DNA of 64,000 nucleotides from AG2 sp036493735 (GTDB lineage: Bacteria > Gemmatimonadota > Gemmatimonadetes > Gemmatimonadales > Gemmatimonadaceae): assembly GCA_036493735.1 (NCBI GenBank), contig DASXPH010000141.1, forward strand, positions 1-64,000, given 5' to 3'. Both the position numbers and the translations under genes were made by a program. Of this stretch, positions 40,137 to 47,670 are shown in pieces (the stretch's first letter is position 1; the number at the start of each line of letters is the position of its first letter). The notes beneath the pieces are model-generated. The model made no database searches. It saw only the letters and a list, made by a program, of their open reading frames with translations, and was not told the origin of the DNA.

Positions 40137-42334
40137 CTGATTCTCAACGTCTTCGACGTTACGGCAGAGTGCGTCCGCCCAACGCTCGCCACATTATCCC
40201 CGTGCCGTACCGCTAAGACCACCCGACGCGTCCACCCGAGGTCGAGCTCCACGACTGTATGCGTCGCGTCGCGCGCGGTTCGCCAATGCTTCGGCGTCGG
40301 GCGCTCCTCGAGCGCGAGCGCGACGGCGCGGATCAGCGTCTCCGGCGGTCGCGCGACGTCGCGCAGCTGCGCGCAGGTGGTGCATCGATTGTGCGCGATG
40401 TTCATGTCGCTGACGCAGACCATGCGTCCGCACCAGCCGCAGGTCCGGAGGTGCGCCTTGCACGTCTCCCTCGCGCAGACAGGACACTCTGTCGTCTGGC
40501 CCACTCGATAGGCACCCTGATCGACGTGACAGATGGCGCCGTGCGCGCGGCAGACGTACTTGCCCGGCTCGTTGCGCAGCATCATGGAGTCCTTGTCGCA
40601 GTAGCGACGCCCATCCTCGACGCACATGTGCGAATGCTGGCCGCAGCCCTGCTTGCCGCACGACGCGCAGGGCGCGACTTCGTCCGAGGCGAACACCGCG
40701 CCCGGCTCGAACGCGCATTCGTCGCGATGCTTCTCACACACGAGGCGGCGCGACATGTCGGTGCGTCGAAGATGGGTCGAGCAGTGGACGCTCTGATCGA
40801 CGGCGCAGGTGGAGCGGTGATTCTCGCAGACCGACTTCCCGCAGGTCGTGCAGCGGGTCACCTCGTCGACGCCGACATGCTCCGTCCGTCCCCCTTCACA
40901 CGATCGCACACACTGCTCGCAGAGCCGCCGCTGGCCTCGCGGCGCCGACATCGCCGTCAGCGTCGAGTGCTCCTCGCACACCGCGCGGCCGCAGATCGCG
41001 CATTCGACGATGCATTCAGTGCACGCGAGGTGCCCGCCCTCGGCGCACGTCGACTCGTGCGCGGTGCAGTACGGCTCGTGACAGGAGACGCACGTCCGCG
41101 TGTGCTCGGCGCAGGTCGGATGCCCGTCCACGTGACATGCGGCGATGCCGTGGTCCCAGCAGAAGTCCTCGTTGCACACGCCGCACGTCAACGCGCAGGT
41201 GTCGCACGCGACGTGTCCCGACTTGCACACGGACAGCCACCGAATGTTCGACGCATTGCACTGTGGGCAGGCGAGGGTCCAGTCGCCGGTGCCATTCAGC
41301 CACCGCTGCGCGAGCAGCGACGCGCGCACGCCGTGACGATTGACGAGCTCCCACTGCGCCCGCTGCACGAGCAGCTCGCACTCCGTGAGCTGCACGGGGT
41401 GCACGATGGCTCGCACCTGGTGGCGCCGCTCCTCTTCGGCGCGCCGCCGCGCGTGCTCGGCCTGGATCGGCCGCTGATCTTCCGGCGCCGTACTCGCTTT
41501 GCCTGACGAGTCACCGATCAGCGCCTCATAGTACTTGTCGATCCGGTGCAGCTCTTCGTGGAGCTTGCGCTGGGCATCCTCGCGTAGACGATTGATCTTG
41601 GGCTCGAGCGACGCCCGAAGTCCGGCGAGCGCGATCTTGATGAGGTCAGCAGCAGGACGCGCCGGTGCCTGGGGAACTTGTGTCGTCCCGAGCGTAGCAC
41701 CCGTCATCCCGAGCGAAGCATCTGTCATCCCGAGCGAAGCGAGGGATCTGCCGTTGCGCCCGTCGGGATGACATTTGGCTCCCACTTCCTCGGGAATGGC
41801 GATCCCAGTCGTCGCGTCGATGAAGCGGCTCTCGAGCAAATGCTCCTCCACCTCGCTCCCCGCCCGCACCACCACACGGGCCAGCAGCTGCACCACCTTG
41901 TGCCACGCGACGTCCACGTGCGCATCGCCCGCCGTCGCGTTGGTGATTGGCGTCGGCAGCGCCGCCGCATCGGGGCCCGGCGCCTGCTCCGGCGGCAGCT
42001 GACCGTAGAACGCGCGACTGCCGCGCGCCCTGATCGCCGCGATCAACTGATCGACGAAGGCGCTGCCGACGACCGCGATCTCCGCATCCGGGTCCCGCTC
42101 CAGCGCGTCGAGCGTGAACGCGATCCGCAGCGTGGACCGATCGTGGAACCACTTCCGCTCCCCGTTAGGCAACCGCAGCTCCACGAGCGCTTCGGCGACA
42201 TCGACGACCTTCGCCCCGACCATCCCGACGTAGCGCTCGAGGAGCGGGCGAATGCGCGCGTCGACGAGGGGCTCGTGTGGGTCTGGATTGACGAAGGCGT
42301 CCATTGCGCTTGCGGGCGTTGGCGTAGCCGTCAT
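40130..42334 (-). CDS. Protein with six tandem Cys/His zinc-binding-like repeats, operon partner of SNF2 ATPase
   Basis: A 734-residue protein. Residues 1-190 are a folded N-terminal domain (LRIAFTLDALERDPDAEIAVVG and similar). A Glu/Arg-rich helical linker follows to about 330. From about 345 to 660 it holds roughly 45 Cys and many His in six repeats of the form CxxC-x4-CxxH-x4-C-x(6-13)-Cxx(H/C/D), B-box or cross-brace-like, each able to bind two zinc ions. I know no named family with this array. It overlaps the SNF2 gene by 4 nt and is translated second, so it is probably the substrate- or nucleic-acid-recognition partner. Residues about 190-225 derive from a dispersed repeat inserted in frame. 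Confidence 0.85.
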   Translation of the reverse strand: MTATPTPASAMDAFVNPDPHEPLVDARIRPLLERYVGMVGAKVVDVAEALVELRLPNGERKWFHDRSTLRIAFTLDALERDPDAEIAVVGSAFVDQLIAAIRARGSRAFYGQLPPEQAPGPDAAALPTPITNATAGDAHVDVAWHKVVQLLARVVVRAGSEVEEHLLESRFIDATTGIAIPEEVGAKCHPDGRNGRSLASLGMTDASLGMTGATLGTTQVPQAPARPAADLIKIALAGLRASLEPKINRLREDAQRKLHEELHRIDKYYEALIGDSSGKASTAPEDQRPIQAEHARRRAEEERRHQVRAIVHPVQLTECELLVQRAQWELVNRHGVRASLLAQRWLNGTGDWTLACPQCNASNIRWLSVCKSGHVACDTCALTCGVCNEDFCWDHGIAACHVDGHPTCAEHTRTCVSCHEPYCTAHESTCAEGGHLACTECIVECAICGRAVCEEHSTLTAMSAPRGQRRLCEQCVRSCEGGRTEHVGVDEVTRCTTCGKSVCENHRSTCAVDQSVHCSTHLRRTDMSRRLVCEKHRDECAFEPGAVFASDEVAPCASCGKQGCGQHSHMCVEDGRRYCDKDSMMLRNEPGKYVCRAHGAICHVDQGAYRVGQTTECPVCARETCKAHLRTCGWCGRMVCVSDMNIAHNRCTTCAQLRDVARPPETLIRAVALALEERPTPKHWRTARDATHTVVELDLGWTRRVVLAVRHGDNVASVGRTHSAVTSKTLRIRG
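41681..41773. repeat. Dispersed TCATCCCGAGCGAAG repeat inside a coding region
   Basis: Three direct copies, starting TGTCGTCCCGAGCGTAGC (41681), CGTCATCCCGAGCGAAGC (41702) and TGTCATCCCGAGCGAAGC (41723), are followed by an inverted TCGGGATGACA (41763-41773) that pairs with TGTCATCCCGA (41723-41733) over 11 bp. It is read as SLASLGMT-SLGMT-TLGTT in the Cys-rich protein without breaking frame. A relative forms the hairpin at 22.7 kb. Confidence 0.8.
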
Positions 42335-44454
42335 CGATCACCCGACGCCAGCGGCGCCTCGAGATCGGCCGATACATCGACGAGAGTCATCGGCAGACGA
42401 TCGGCTTGCACCGTCAGGCGAACGGCACGGCCAGTTCCGGTCACCCCGGTGAGCAGCATCAACGGACCGTAATCGGGATGTACGTCCGCGTCCTCGGGCT
42501 CGGCCACATTCTCCAGCGCCTCGAGTATCTCGCCGACATGTAGTCCAATGTGTTGCCGCTTCGCGTCGACGCCGCGCGCAAGCTGGAGATGGTTGGTGCC
42601 GTACGCGAGCCGAACGCGCGCCGCGATCGTGAGCTGGCGAAACTCCCGCTCCACCTTCTGCGCATTGTCCTCGGCGGCGATGTCGGAGTTGAGCGTTTCC
42701 TGATGCTTGCCGGCCTCGCGGCTCGCGACAATTTCATCGCCGATGGCTTGGAGATCTCTATCGAACGCCTCGTCCGATTCGGCGCTCAGCCACGCCTCGG
42801 CGAGGCGCTCCTCGAGCGTGTCGGCGCCGCCGAAGTCGCCGAGTATGACGTCCAGCTCACCGACGACGAGCTCGAAGAGCTTGATCTTCTGATCGAGGAG
42901 CCGCAGCACGTGGGCCTCGACGGTGCCGCGCGCCGCGAAGTTGATGATGTGCGCCTCACGAGTCTGTCCGATGCGGTGGATGCGCCCGATCCGCTGCTCG
43001 ACGACCATCGGGTTCCAGGGCAGCTCGTAGTTCACGAGTCGATTGCAGAACTGCAGGTTCAATCCCTCGGTACCGGCGCGCGTCGCGACGAACACGGCAT
43101 TGGGGTCTTCCTTGAATGCAGCCAGCTTCTTCGCGCGCTCGTGCATCGACAGCGCGCCAGAGTACACGATCGGCGTGCGCCCGGCATCCTTGACGTGATC
43201 GGCGATGAGCTGAAGGGTAGGAAGGTGCTCACTGAAGACGATCAGCCGCTCCCGATCGTCGGCGAGAATTTGTTCGAGCTCACGAATCTTGGCGTGCGTC
43301 TTCACGCGCCGGGCATCGGACGCGAGCTCGCGGGCGCGCATGCGGTACTCGGGGGTGATCAGCTCGCCCTTCGAGAGCCTGTCGAGCGAATCCGCCAACG
43401 CGACCGATGAAGAGCAGAGTCGCTGCGAGAGTCGCGTGAGCTCGAGCTGCAGAATGCCCTTGCCGGTGCGTCGCCTGCGCCGTTTACGGTCCTCGGCGAC
43501 CTCCTCCTCACTCGGCGTCACGAAGCCTTCTCGATACAGCTCGCGCAGAAATGCGGCGGTATCGCGGTACAGCGCAGCCTCGGACGTGGTCAGCTCGATG
43601 TTCGGATGAGAAGGGCGGCGCGGGGGCAGCTCGAGGGCTATCGCCACGCTGGAGCGACGCGTCCGCACCATCACCTGCGCCGTGAGCTCCTTCAGGGCGT
43701 CGACGTTCCTCGGCTTCCGCTTGTCGCCAGACGCGATGTGCTGTCGCTTGAACTCCTGCCATGTGCCGAGCTGTCCCGGTCGCAACAGAGTCACCAGGTT
43801 GTACAGCTCGCGCAGATCGTTCTGCAGCGGCGTGGCCGTGAGCAGGAGGAGATAGTTACGGTCGAGTTGTTGAAGAAACTTGTATCGGGCGGCGGCGTGG
43901 TTCTTGACCTTGTGTGCTTCGTCGATGATGACCAGGTCCCATCGCTGCCGCAGTATCGATTTCGCGTGCCGCGCGCTGATCGCGCGGTCGTAGGAGATGA
44001 TCGCCTTCGTCACGCGCCGCCAATCTTCGGGCTCGGTTGGCGTATCGAACCGCTCGAAGAACTTGCTCTCGAGCTCTCCTTGCCACTGAATCACCAGCGA
44101 CGCCGGAGTGAGGACCAACACGCGCCGCGCGAGTCCGCGGACGGTCAGTTCCTTCAGGATGATGCCTGCCTCGATCGTCTTTCCGAGTCCCACCTCGTCG
44201 GCGAGTATGGCGCGACCGCCCATGTGCCGGAGCACGGTGCGGGCGACTTCGATCTGATGCGGCAGTTCCTTGATGGTGTTCGCGTCGAGGGTGATGAGGC
44301 GGTCGAACCCGGGCGCGAGCGCGATTCGCTCCGCGTCGCGGCGCAAGGCAGCCCACTCCAATGAGTTCGGCGATTGTTCGAGGTCGCGCGTGAACTCGGC
44401 GAGCGAGCGCTCGTCGATGGTCCACAGATCGTCTTTTTGTACGGAGGCGCTCAT
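42331..44454 (-). CDS. SNF2/RapA-family helicase-like ATPase
   Basis: A 707-residue superfamily 2 ATPase. It shows Walker A DEVGLGKT (86-93), motif Ia LTPASLVIQW, DEAH (178-181) with HKVKNH, LLLTATPLQND (motif III), and in the second lobe IVFSEH, TRAGTEGLNLQFCNRLVNYELPWNP and EQRIGRIHRIGQ (motif VI). The insert RRTGKGILQLELTRLSQRLCSS sits between the lobes. Bacterial SNF2 proteins remodel nucleoprotein complexes such as stalled RNA polymerase (RapA) or serve in defence. The ATG giving MSASVQKDDLW is preferred over a TTG 23 codons upstream. It leads a two-gene operon with the Cys-rich protein. Confidence 0.92.
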   Translation of the reverse strand: MSASVQKDDLWTIDERSLAEFTRDLEQSPNSLEWAALRRDAERIALAPGFDRLITLDANTIKELPHQIEVARTVLRHMGGRAILADEVGLGKTIEAGIILKELTVRGLARRVLVLTPASLVIQWQGELESKFFERFDTPTEPEDWRRVTKAIISYDRAISARHAKSILRQRWDLVIIDEAHKVKNHAAARYKFLQQLDRNYLLLLTATPLQNDLRELYNLVTLLRPGQLGTWQEFKRQHIASGDKRKPRNVDALKELTAQVMVRTRRSSVAIALELPPRRPSHPNIELTTSEAALYRDTAAFLRELYREGFVTPSEEEVAEDRKRRRRRTGKGILQLELTRLSQRLCSSSVALADSLDRLSKGELITPEYRMRARELASDARRVKTHAKIRELEQILADDRERLIVFSEHLPTLQLIADHVKDAGRTPIVYSGALSMHERAKKLAAFKEDPNAVFVATRAGTEGLNLQFCNRLVNYELPWNPMVVEQRIGRIHRIGQTREAHIINFAARGTVEAHVLRLLDQKIKLFELVVGELDVILGDFGGADTLEERLAEAWLSAESDEAFDRDLQAIGDEIVASREAGKHQETLNSDIAAEDNAQKVEREFRQLTIAARVRLAYGTNHLQLARGVDAKRQHIGLHVGEILEALENVAEPEDADVHPDYGPLMLLTGVTGTGRAVRLTVQADRLPMTLVDVSADLEAPLASGDR

Positions 44455-44766
44455 TTGCTGCTGACGCTGTTCCACCGGGCGGGGCCACTCAATATGACTT
44501 GGAACGAGGCCGCCCGGTGACAAAGCTATCGGGGGGAGCTTCAGCAGGAATTAGCCGATGAGCCTCACAAGCCGGAGTCAGGGCCTCTATAGCGTGACCC
44601 CCAGTGCCCAGACGACATGCCAGGCTCGCCGCTCCGGAGGCGGGCGCGGTGGGTCGCCCACGGCGATCTCCACACTCACGGGCGCCACCTACGCGAACGG
44701 CTCGACATGAGCGCCAGGCCGGGTGACGGCCTGGCGCTCGGCAGCCGAGCGACGACGTGCGTTGAA
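44455..44766. other. 312-bp gap between the SNF2 and epimerase genes
   Basis: Both flanking genes read leftward. The right part holds the hairpin listed separately; the part nearest the SNF2 start should hold its promoter, but no -35/-10 pair is convincing. No reading frame looks like protein. Confidence 0.5.
44709..44739 (-). terminator. Perfect 12-bp hairpin after the epimerase gene
   Basis: GAGCGCCAGGCC, loop GGGTGAC, then GGCCTGGCGCTC form a perfect 12-bp GC-rich stem 28 bp past the stop of the leftward epimerase gene. There is no U-run, as is common in GC-rich genomes. Confidence 0.65.
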
Positions 44767-45798
44767 TCAGGCCGCGGGCTGCTCCTCGTTAGGTACCGTT
44801 ACCTCTGCCGCGATCGCCCGGGTCGGCAGCTTCGTGACCGGTTGGGCAGACACCTCGACGAGTGCCCTGCGCAGCGTGTACCACTCGACCGTTTGTCGCA
44901 GGCCGTCGTCGAGGCTGACGACGGGCGAGTAGCTGAGGAATTGCTCCGACCGCTTGAGTGACGCGAGCGAGTCATGCACGTCGCCCGGACGCGAGGGCAC
45001 GTAATGCGGCTGGGCCGTGCACTCCACCAGAGCGGCAATGCGACTCCACAGCTCATTGACCGAGATGCGGCCGCCGCAGCCAACGTTGAATACCTCGCCG
45101 CAGGCGTTTGACGGCGCGACGCAGGCCATCAGGTTCGCCCGAACCGCGTTCGCGACAAAGGTGAAGTCGCGAGTCTGTTCGCCATCACCGTAGATCACCG
45201 GACCTTCATTGGCCTGCGCGGCGGTGATGAACTTCGGGACGACCGCAGCATACTGCGATGTTGGGTCCTGTCGCGGGCCAAAAATATTGAAGTAGCGCAG
45301 AGCGACGGTCTCGATACCGAAAGAGGCGTTCAGCGCGCGGCAATACTGCTCGCCGACCAATTTGCTTACGGCGTACGGCGAGAGTGGGCGCGGGACCATC
45401 CACTCGTGCTTGGGCAGGTCCGCTGTGTTGCCGTAGGCCGATGAAGACGCCGCGTAGACGACACGCCTAACACCGGCGTCCCGCGCGGCGAGGAGGATGT
45501 TGAGCGTGCCCGTGGCGTTGGCCTCGTGGGTCGCGACGGGGTTCTGCAGCGACCGCGGCACCGAGGCGAGCGCCGCCTGATGGAGGACGAAATCGACGTT
45601 GCGGCATGCGCGCGCGCAGGTCGCGGGATCGGTGACGGTTCCTTCGATGAGCTGGATCTTCTCCCCGAGGCCCTCGAGGTTCTCTCGCTTGCCCGTGGAG
45701 AAGTCGTCGAGGACGACCACCTCCTGTCCCTCGCGCACGAGGTGCTCCACGAGATGCGATCCGATGAAGCCAGCGCCGCCGGTAACGAGATACCGCAC
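44767..45798 (-). CDS. NAD-dependent nucleotide-sugar 4-epimerase, WbpP/TviC-like
   Basis: A 343-residue extended SDR. It has the Rossmann loop TGGAGFIGSH, the LDDFSTGK segment, the catalytic Ser/Tyr/Lys set (AASSSAYG and YAVSK) and the later NIFGPRQDPTSQYAAVVPKF and GDGEQTRDFTFV motifs, which are typical of UDP-GlcNAc/GalNAc (or GlcNAcA) 4-epimerases WbpP and TviC. It supplies a sugar nucleotide for the polysaccharide locus that follows. GGGAG lies five bases before GTG 45798; an alternative GTG at 45804 overlaps that site. A 51-codon frame ends 12 bp upstream of the chosen start. Confidence 0.9.
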   Translation of the reverse strand: MRYLVTGGAGFIGSHLVEHLVREGQEVVVLDDFSTGKRENLEGLGEKIQLIEGTVTDPATCARACRNVDFVLHQAALASVPRSLQNPVATHEANATGTLNILLAARDAGVRRVVYAASSSAYGNTADLPKHEWMVPRPLSPYAVSKLVGEQYCRALNASFGIETVALRYFNIFGPRQDPTSQYAAVVPKFITAAQANEGPVIYGDGEQTRDFTFVANAVRANLMACVAPSNACGEVFNVGCGGRISVNELWSRIAALVECTAQPHYVPSRPGDVHDSLASLKRSEQFLSYSPVVSLDDGLRQTVEWYTLRRALVEVSAQPVTKLPTRAIAAEVTVPNEEQPAA

Positions 45799-45810
45799 AA
45801 TCACTCCCGG

Positions 45811-45966
45811 TTAATGGTTGGGGTTGCTTTCCGTCATCGGAGAGGGGACAGGATCGTTAGGCGCGGCGGAACGATACAGCAGGACGTCAGTGGAGCTCGT
45901 GAGCCGGAATGCGGCGAAACCTTCCACACCATTCCGAGCGAATCGAATGAATTTCGGATAGCCCAT
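45811..45966 (-). CDS. 51-residue protein upstream of the epimerase gene
   Basis: A 51-codon frame from an ATG preceded by a strong GAGGAGGGG ribosome site (six-base spacing). It begins MGYPKFIRFARNG, ends in a Pro/Ser/Asn-rich tail, and stops 12 bp before the epimerase GTG. No signal peptide or membrane helix and no known family. The site quality and tight spacing suggest a real small gene or a leader peptide coupling translation of the epimerase. An RCCTAACG motif (reverse, 45855) lies inside it. Confidence 0.5.
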   Translation of the reverse strand: MGYPKFIRFARNGVEGFAAFRLTSSTDVLLYRSAAPNDPVPSPMTESNPNH

Positions 45967-46354
45967 CGACGTCCCCTCCTCGCAAGTGGCGGGACAGTCG
46001 CAAAGCAAGGACCAGCGCGATGAGTATTTACGAAAAACACCGCCGGACGTTTATCGGCGCGCCTGTCCACGGCCGCTGTGGACAAGTCTGCATAACGCGG
46101 CCGGGGGGCGCGGACCGTCGTTCGACGCGTCGGCTCGAGAAGCGCGAGCAGGATTGCTAACACGCGCTACCGTTTGCGGTGGCCGACTGCGGGGCGGTCG
46201 AGATCGCTCCCGGCCGTCGAAGTTGCTAAGAGATGTTAACGACCGCCGAAGCAGCGCGCGGTCACTCGCGCCTCCTGGCCTCGGCTGGTACGCCTCGTGC
46301 CGTTAGGCGCGCGCCGTCGAAGTCGGGATGGGCGAAGCAGCCCGGGAGGTTGGG
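45967..46354. other. 388-bp divergent intergenic region of the polysaccharide locus
   Basis: Promoters for the leftward epimerase unit and the rightward glycosyltransferase should lie here. It contains the inverted repeat TGTCCAC-N7-GTGGACA (46064-46084), an AT-richer TTTACGAAAAACACC stretch near 46030 and an RCCTAACG motif at 46301. No protein-like frame was seen. Confidence 0.6.
46064..46084. promoter_or_regulatory. Inverted repeat, possible regulator site
   Basis: TGTCCAC, seven bases, GTGGACA: perfect 7-base arms in the divergent region between the epimerase unit and the glycosyltransferase gene. No regulator gene is adjacent, so the binder is unknown. Confidence 0.35.
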
Positions 46355-47491
46355 ATGGGACACGTCGTGACGCTGATACAATGGGTAGCAGCGCTTTGCG
46401 GGGCGGGGATTCTCCTGGTATGGATCGTCTATCCCCTTCTGATGGGATGTCTCGCCGCCCGGCGCCGTCATGCGAGAAAAGCGCCCTGCGGCGAGCCCCC
46501 GCTGTCGGTGTCCATCATCCTCGCGACTCGCGACGACACCGCCGCCATACGTGAACGCGTCGCCGACTGTCTCGCGGCCGCCCACGACCCGAGCCGGTAC
46601 GAGGTGATCGTCGGCCTCGACGCGACGGCTGAAGGCGTTGATGTGGACGAACTTGCGGTGGCGAACAATGTGCACGTCGTGCGTGGCGATGCGCCCGGCG
46701 GAAAGGCCGCGACGCTGAACGCCGCGGTGCGCGCCGCGCACCATGACCTGCTGTTATTCACAGACTCTCAACAACGCTTCGAGCCATGCGCCGTGACGCG
46801 TCTGGCGGAAGCATTCACGGATGAGAGCGTCGGCGCGGCGTCGGGGCGGCTCGAGCTCTCGGAGCGAGCGCGCCGGTCGCCCGTCGGACGCTACTGGTCC
46901 TATGAGCGATGGCTGCGCCGCTGTGAGGGAATCGTCAATTCCTGCGTCGGAGCCACCGGGGCTATCTGGGCGCTGCGTCGATCGTTGTGGTCGCCCCTGC
47001 CGTCGTCGCTCATTCTCGACGATGTCTACGCGCCGATGCGCGTCGTACTGGCCGGTCAGCGCGTGGTGTTCATCGACGACGCCCGGGCGACCGATCTTCG
47101 TCATCCCGCTCCGCAACAGGAGTACCGGCGCAAGGTCCGCACGCTCACCGGCGTTCTTCAGCTATGCTGCTGGTTGCCGCAACTGCTCGTCCCTGCGCGC
47201 AATCCCATCTGGCTGCAATTCGTATGTCATAAACTCCTACGACTGCTCACGCCCTATTGGGTCATCGGCCTCGCCACGTGGGCCAGCATGATGATCATCC
47301 GGTTCGCCGAATCCAATCCGCTCGTGAGTGGCGCGCCGCTCTTCATACTCGCCGCCGTGGGAACAGCCTGGAAATCGAAAACGGCGCGTATCATTCGCGG
47401 CGGGGCCGTGTGGTTCTTCATGCTGCAGGCGGCGTTCGTCGTCGCGGCGGTGAATGGCGCGCGTCGGCGCTGGGATGTCTGGAGCACGTGA
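46355..47491 (+). CDS. Membrane-bound family 2 glycosyltransferase
   Basis: A 378-residue protein. An N-terminal helix (about 6-30) is followed by the GT-A domain: VSIILATRDD, VGLDATAEG, GGKAATLNAA, the DxD-like TDSQ, LDDVYAPMR (catalytic ED position) and QEYRRKVRT (QxxRW position). Two or three helices close the protein. This matches processive or single-transfer inner-membrane GT2 enzymes. GGGAGG lies five bases before the ATG at 46355, favouring it over an ATG nine codons earlier. It is the first rightward gene of the polysaccharide locus. Confidence 0.91.
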   Translation: MGHVVTLIQWVAALCGAGILLVWIVYPLLMGCLAARRRHARKAPCGEPPLSVSIILATRDDTAAIRERVADCLAAAHDPSRYEVIVGLDATAEGVDVDELAVANNVHVVRGDAPGGKAATLNAAVRAAHHDLLLFTDSQQRFEPCAVTRLAEAFTDESVGAASGRLELSERARRSPVGRYWSYERWLRRCEGIVNSCVGATGAIWALRRSLWSPLPSSLILDDVYAPMRVVLAGQRVVFIDDARATDLRHPAPQQEYRRKVRTLTGVLQLCCWLPQLLVPARNPIWLQFVCHKLLRLLTPYWVIGLATWASMMIIRFAESNPLVSGAPLFILAAVGTAWKSKTARIIRGGAVWFFMLQAAFVVAAVNGARRRWDVWST

Positions 47492-47670
47492 CCATCAATG
47501 CGGTTAGGTCGCGGTCAGCCCTCTACTATATAGAAAGCAGTGAAACATCCCGTGATAAACTTTGTACGCCGTTCGATAAGTGACGGAGGTCACGGCGCCA
47601 ATATTGCGCTCTGCCGCGGCCGTCCTCGTGCGAGTACCGACGACGAGCAGTCGTGCCGCGTGTAGAGGCC

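Noticed and set aside
40259..41506. 415-codon forward frame opposite the Cys-rich protein
   Set aside because: Complement of CxxC-rich codons gives Ala/Arg/His-rich sequence; the ordered Cys repeats on the reverse strand are the real signal.
42550..43410. 286-codon forward frame opposite the SNF2 gene
   Set aside because: Shadow of the helicase C-terminal lobe, which shows intact motifs on the reverse strand.
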